From: Cristatella mucedo
Taxonomy: Eukaryota > Bryozoa > Phylactolaemata > Cristatellidae
Direction of reading: 5' to 3'
Assembly: GCA_009760855.2 (NCBI GenBank)
Contig: WPIO01000043.1
Span: 1,180,001 to 1,244,000 of the forward strand
Length of the DNA: 64,000 nucleotides
The notes below the pieces were generated by a model. The model made no database searches. It saw only the letters and a program-made list of their open reading frames with translations, and was not told the origin of the DNA. Position 1 is the stretch's first letter. Every line of letters starts with the position of its first letter. Both the position numbers and the translations under genes were made by a program. Positions 54,891 through 61,263 of this stretch are shown here, one piece after another.

Positions 54891-57800
54891 AGGAGGCGAG
54901 GACTTATTAGCCCTGCCTTGCCCAGCCATGCTGCCGTTCGCCTCCTTTCTGCCAGTGAACGGCTGCTGCCAGCTCTGCCCTAGATGCATTAGCCAGTGCC
55001 CTGGCCCACCACCATCCCAGTAGGAGCTGTGAGGGTGTGTGTGGCTCGTGACAGGCCTGGCAGCCGGGGGGGGGGAGGTAGCACCTGTTCTCCTAGTCGA
55101 CCTGGCTCATGGCTGGCTCACAAACAGTTTGCTTGGCTGCTCACAGTCCTAGCTGTGGGGAGGACCGAGCTCCGTGTGTGTTTTCTGACCCTTTTCTACT
55201 AAGCCCTTCTCGTTAGTCACTGCTGTGGGTTGCATAACTATTGATTCAGCTGCTGCCGTGCACATGCAACATAGCCTCGGGGTTGAAGTTCCAACAGCCA
55301 CCTCTACCCCCTCTTCCGGCCCACACCTACGTGCATTGCTGAGCTTTGCCGTGTTGCTGTCAGCCAGCCTGCCTGCCTATTCACGCTATCCTTATCACTG
55401 CTGCCATCACGGCATCACGTGGAAATGAGAACTGGTGACCTGTTCAGCTGACTTGGAGGCTGGGCATTGTGTAACCGCCCCTGGGCATGTATCTGCCCAA
55501 GCCAACATCTACCTAAGCAGTTGGCCCTGGTGCAGCAATTTGGCATGGGGCACTGTTAAGTTCAGTAAAAAGGCTGCTGTCAGCAGGTAGCAGGCGCCGT
55601 GCTGCTGTAGCTGCTGTAGCTGCTGATTTGGTCTGATGGACCGACCGTGCTGGCTCTCTATGGTAACTCTAACCCCTCTCCCCTGTAAGTGCCCCTGACA
55701 ATGGTGTGTCCCTGCCCTACCATCTGATGTTTCACCTGTTCTGGGCAAGTGTAGGTGGGTGAAATGGTAAGTCAGTGATAATAATAATAATAATGCACTT
55801 GATAAAGCGCCCTCAGAGAACTCAATCTCTTTCTAGGCGCTTTACATTTGCTGCAAAGGGAAATGCAATTGAATCGTGAGCAATATCATGCTTGATAAAC
55901 AAACAACATGAATAACATGGTTAGGGGTGACGTGCACAGGGTTAGCATGCAAATGTGGTTAGTGAGTGATAAATTTCTCAATGTGCCACTCCCACCTGCT
56001 GAACCTATGCAGGCTGATCTTGCTTTGCCATGGTTGCTGTCGTAAGGGAAGCTTGCATGGTCCTACTTTCTTCTGATTTCTTTTCTCCCTACTCTGTTCT
56101 GCCACATATCTGCCGGCGGGGGGGGGGGGTCCGGGCATGCCTACCTCTTCAGCATAAGGTTAAGGTTATCCTAGCTAAGAAGGTCGTAGGAAGCACTGGA
56201 GCATGCATACTTCTACTTTTTGGCCAGTACCTTCGGTAGAAAAAACCTTAACGACCTATCAGAGCTATCGTAAGAGTCTCATCTTACAAAATATATTGGA
56301 TTACACCAACCTTGCAGCCAGGGCATATCCAAAATCCCTGATTTATGGAATACTCACAGCTGTACCTGGCAACATTACAAAACAGTAGTTGCAGGAGCCA
56401 GATGGCCCTCACTATCGGTTTGTCTTGCCTGTAATTTCCTTACACTCCAGGTAACAATAATGCTGTCTAATGTTTAGCACCCTACAAAAACCAAATTTCC
56501 ATTCAATCGGCAACCTTACAAAAGCTCACAATAAGTCGCTCTTGACTTCTGGTTAGTAGTTCCCCTGGTAACTAACATGAACTGATTCGTGCACAGGTAA
56601 GCACCCTCTGCATGCAGGAACGAGAAAGAAAAGTTTGCTGAGATGCAGGGAAAGCTGAAAACGTCTATATCTCCCACCACCTGCTCGAATATATAGCTCC
56701 CACCACCTGCTCGAATCTCCTCAAGCTTATTGGGAGGATAAAGGTTAGAAGGAAGAAGCCGCTCCCGTCTAAGCTCAAACCTAAGGCTGCCTGCTGCTGG
56801 GCTGCACGTGCTGTGGCTGCTGAACGACGGTCCAGACATTTGCTGACCAGTTTTGCCGAAGCCGATGCTGGCATGTAGGCTATCCGGTGGCCAATTGCTG
56901 GCAAACCGTGGCCGCTGACGTCGGCTGATACAAAGTGACACGGACCCAGCCAGGAAAGATCTCAGCCTAGCCTTAGCTAGGAGCTGTCGTGAGAACCGAT
57001 GCATCAAATCGTATGGCCATTCGAAAAAACCTGCTCGAAAGAAATGGTTTACAACGAAGGAGTCTGTGCCTTATCTTTTTTGTCGAGGGAATTATGCCGA
57101 GATGGGCATTTACTGCAAAATAGGGCTGCCATCATTCAGCAGGACGATTTCCATCAATGTTAGTCTTTAAATTCATGTTATTCTAAAGAACTCATATCTG
57201 TACGGACGTAAGACTGGTGCCTTGCAACAAGAATGGCAAGGTATCGGCTTACGACTAACTTTGTTGTAACTGTCGTCTTTCTAATAAATTGCTATAGATG
57301 GGTGCACGATGTCATTCACTGTAATAGCAATGCTAGCTAAACCGTGTCGGTGGTAATAGGCTAGGATGTACAATGCTCAAAGCTTGACTGTGTGCTAGGC
57401 AATTTCTTTGAGCCTGTGTGGAAGGCCCTCGCTGCTGCAGTGCGCATTCGCTCGTCTGACTGCGGGCATATGACCATCGTCGCTCAATCTCCTTTGCCCA
57501 CAGGCTTCACGGGCATCCTGGTCACTCTCGTGATGGCTGTTATGTACGTATTTGCCACTCAGTACTCGCGCCGGACCGTGTTCCGTGCCTTCTGGGTGAT
57601 CCACAACTTGTACCCGCTGTTCTACGTGCTGCTGATGCTGCACGGCATGGGCATGGTTCTCTCCGAGCCAAGCTACCACTACTTCCTCGTCGGCCCGCTC
57701 GTTCTCTTCTCTCTGGACAAGCTGATAAGTGTCAGCCGCAACAAGGTCGAGATCTCCGTCCTCAAGGCCGAGCTACTGCCGTCCGGTGAGTGGGGAGAGG

Positions 57801-57969
57801 GACAGATGAGAAAGGGAGGGAAAAGAAAAGAGAGGGAGAAAGAGAGAGAGAGAGTGCTCGCACAAATAGCATACATAGGAGTATGACATATTGATTGCTG
57901 CTTGTAGCTTTGTCACATCCAAGTCTGTTCGGTGTGGCATCTGTCCTCACTTGTTATTCTGACAGTACT

Positions 57970-58045
<76 letters not shown>

Positions 58046-61000
58046 TCGAACCATGACCTTTGCGAGCGCATAGCGGGTGCACTGTAGCTGACTGACCGGC
58101 GCCATGCGCTTCTGTCGTGCTTTGCAGGCGTGACTGCTCTCATATTCAAGAAGCCCGCCAACTTCCAGTACCGCTCGGGCCAGTACATGCGCATCGCGTG
58201 CATCCCGCTGGGCAAGTACGAGTACCATCCGTTCACGCTCACGTCGGCTCCGCACGAGGACCACCTGTCGGTGCACGTGCGCATGGTCGGGCCGTGGACG
58301 CGCAACCTGCGCCAGACGTACGACCCGGCGACACTGCAGGGCAGCCCCTACCCAAAGCTCTATCTGGACGGACCGTTCGGCAAGGGCCACCAGGACTGGT
58401 ACCGGTTCGACGTGTCGGTGCTGGTCGGCGGCGGCATCGGCGTGACGCCGTTCGCGTCGATCCTCAAGGACATCGTGCACAAGTCGAAGAGCGGCCTCAA
58501 GTTCCAGTGTAAGAAGGTGAGGGACAAAGCGGCAGCGGTCGCTCTGCCTCCCCCTCCCTCTCCTCGCCGATCTGTCGACGGCGCCCTGACTTGTGTGACT
58601 CCTCCCTGCCGGCAAACGGATGCACGAATTAGTGGCTGCATGCTTTGCGAGCGCTTCACAGCCGAAGGCCTTTGGATGCCAGTGCTGTCTTGCTTTCCGG
58701 CTGCCGTGCAGCCATCTTTCTCCTCCTCCTCCTCCCCCCTCGTGTGAAGTTGTAGATGGTCTCCCCCCCCCCCCGTCCTATTCAGTTGAGCTGCTTCGTC
58801 GCCAGTCGAAGATCTGTAGGCCGTGCCTGCAGAGCCGTTCAGCTGCACGAGTCACGGCTGATCTGATTGTCGGCTTATCGTCCCCCTGCACTGCTGCTAG
58901 TGCTGCCTGCTGCTGCCGGTTGTTTTGCTTCCATAGGGGGAGGGTAGTGCAAAGGTTAAGGTAGAGGTGGGGATGCTGAATATCCTCCGACTGCTGCCTG
59001 GCGAAGCTAGAATGGTCCTTCGCTCGCTCTCGCTGGTTTGGCCAAGTAGTTAAGGTGCTTGCCTCGAACTAAGGTCAAGATCAATTACTGCCGGCAGCAG
59101 TCGTGGGCCTGAGCCCTGGAACACATGTGAAGCACCTTTGATAGAGATTAAATTATCTTAGGGTGCTACACAAATAAATGAGTTATATTTTTATGGAGAA
59201 TGATAGCCCAAGTTAAAGATGCATTGATTCAAAAGCCTCATTTATGTAATAATAATAATGATTATTATTTTTATGCATTTATTTAGCACCATCAGAGAAC
59301 TTCACTTCTTCTAAGTCATTTACATGTGCTGTAAAGGAATAATAATAATAATAATGCACTTGATAGAGCGCCCTCAGAGAACTCAATCTCTCTCTAGGCG
59401 CTTTACATTTGCTGCAAAGGGAAATGCAATTGAATGGTGAGTAAAATCATGCTTGAAAAACAAACAAAATGAATAACATGGTTAGGGGTGACATGCACAT
59501 ATGCTGTAAAGGAAGCATGATTATCTGCCAGAAGCAGGCACTAGCAGCACCAGACAGCTTTAGCAGCTACTGCAGCTGCTGAAGACTGAGATACATTACA
59601 TCAAGACTAAATAGGTGTTACGCAGGAGAGTTTTATATAGCGCACTCAAAGCCGAAGCGGCTCTTGGTACACATTCGGTAGGTAGCAGACTTCACCTCAC
59701 GCAACAAATAGAAAGTGGGAAGCATAGCTGAGTCAGGACGGCAGTTGAGATGGTAGCATGAAAGTAGCAGCTCGGGACCGATGGAAAGGGTGTGCCACAG
59801 TCGGCAGCAGGAGAGTTTATGTGGCATAAGAATTGTGGCAATGAGTTCCAAAGTGTAGGACCTGCAGAGCAAATGCTTGTGTCCCCAACGGTCTTTAAGT
59901 AACAGTCGGGAGCATGGTGCAGAGTAAAAGCCTATTTAGGTTGACAGGTGGGGTCTCGATGGCCTCGGGGAGTGGTCTTGGCACTTGGCTTGCACTTCAC
60001 GACCAGGATCGTAAAGTGCAAGGCCCCATTGCTTACCGAGGGGGCCCCCTCTCCCTACTGGGGCAGTGGGCAATGCTTCTTCTTTGCATGCAGCAAGCGC
60101 CAAATGCTCGTTGGCAAAGCTTTACGGGTGCATTTGGTTTTGCAGCAGTAATAAATGAACCTCCCCCTTCCCCACTTCGGGTTCGCGGCCCTCCGCGGCA
60201 CGCTGAACCACTGCACCAGCAACGTTACCCACTGGTGACTGTTCACGTCCCAGAGGTGAACGTTGCCATTTAGCGAGAGCATGCCATGTCCTGCTGGTTG
60301 GCATGTAGCAGCAGATAAGCTATCACCGAGGCTTGCAGTGGACAATAAAGGATATGCTCACTATTCAGGACTGGAGCCGACGACCTGGATAGCAAAGAGT
60401 GAGCATGTCACCCCTGGGCTGAGACCCAGCTATAACTGTTCCTTCCAGAAGAGTTTCCAGTTTAAGCTGGCATTAGAAGGGGGTGGTGCAGCCGCCTCGC
60501 TCGCTGGTGCTCCTCTCCGATGATGCTCAATGCTCTGCTGCTTGGGCTAGTCATCGAGTTTGGCCGACGGGTGGCTGTAGCCCTCTTAGCCTATAGCCCT
60601 TACCTTCCTCTCCCCTCCCATTCTCTAGACGAAAGAGCCGGTAGAGGGCTGGTGAGGGTGGTGCTTTGACCGAGGAGTGGTTCAACAGAACGGGGCATGC
60701 TAGCTATAAAGAAACGGCAGGCCAGTTTTTTCCAAGCCCGAGACCCAGGCGTAGAGCATAGATCGTTTGCCATAGCCCGTGGCTCACTGTCAGTGACTCT
60801 GCCCTGCCTGCAGGCCGGCTTGCATGAGTCGAGAATCTTCGGGGCTGGCTATTGATAACCTAGTTCTTACCCTGGGCACTTCCCGGCAGTATTTGCTTAG
60901 CACTGTCTGCTAATCTCTACTGCTTACACTGACAAAAATTATTGGCAGCCATTCTTTTGGCATTATCACACCAGGCTAAGTATCGCACAGTACTGCTTGC

Positions 61001-61216
61001 TTTTTGGAATCTAGCTGTTTACCTTGTACCAACCTCAAATCATTTGGAGCCGGGTTTTGAGTGATAACCGAAACAAACGAAACCCACTGGAAACAAACAC
61101 TTCCCACCCGGAGCTCTAGCTATCTAGCATGGACATTCTGTGCTCTTCTACCGGCCGTCACTACTGTGCCTATCTATGCTCAGTGCTAGTGGCTCGTGTG
61201 CAGCCACTTCACTTGC

Positions 61217-61263
<47 letters not shown>

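Noticed and set aside
56516-57007. 163-codon minus-strand open frame in intron 22
   Set aside because: No similarity recognised and it contains a short tandem duplication; no supporting start or splice signals.
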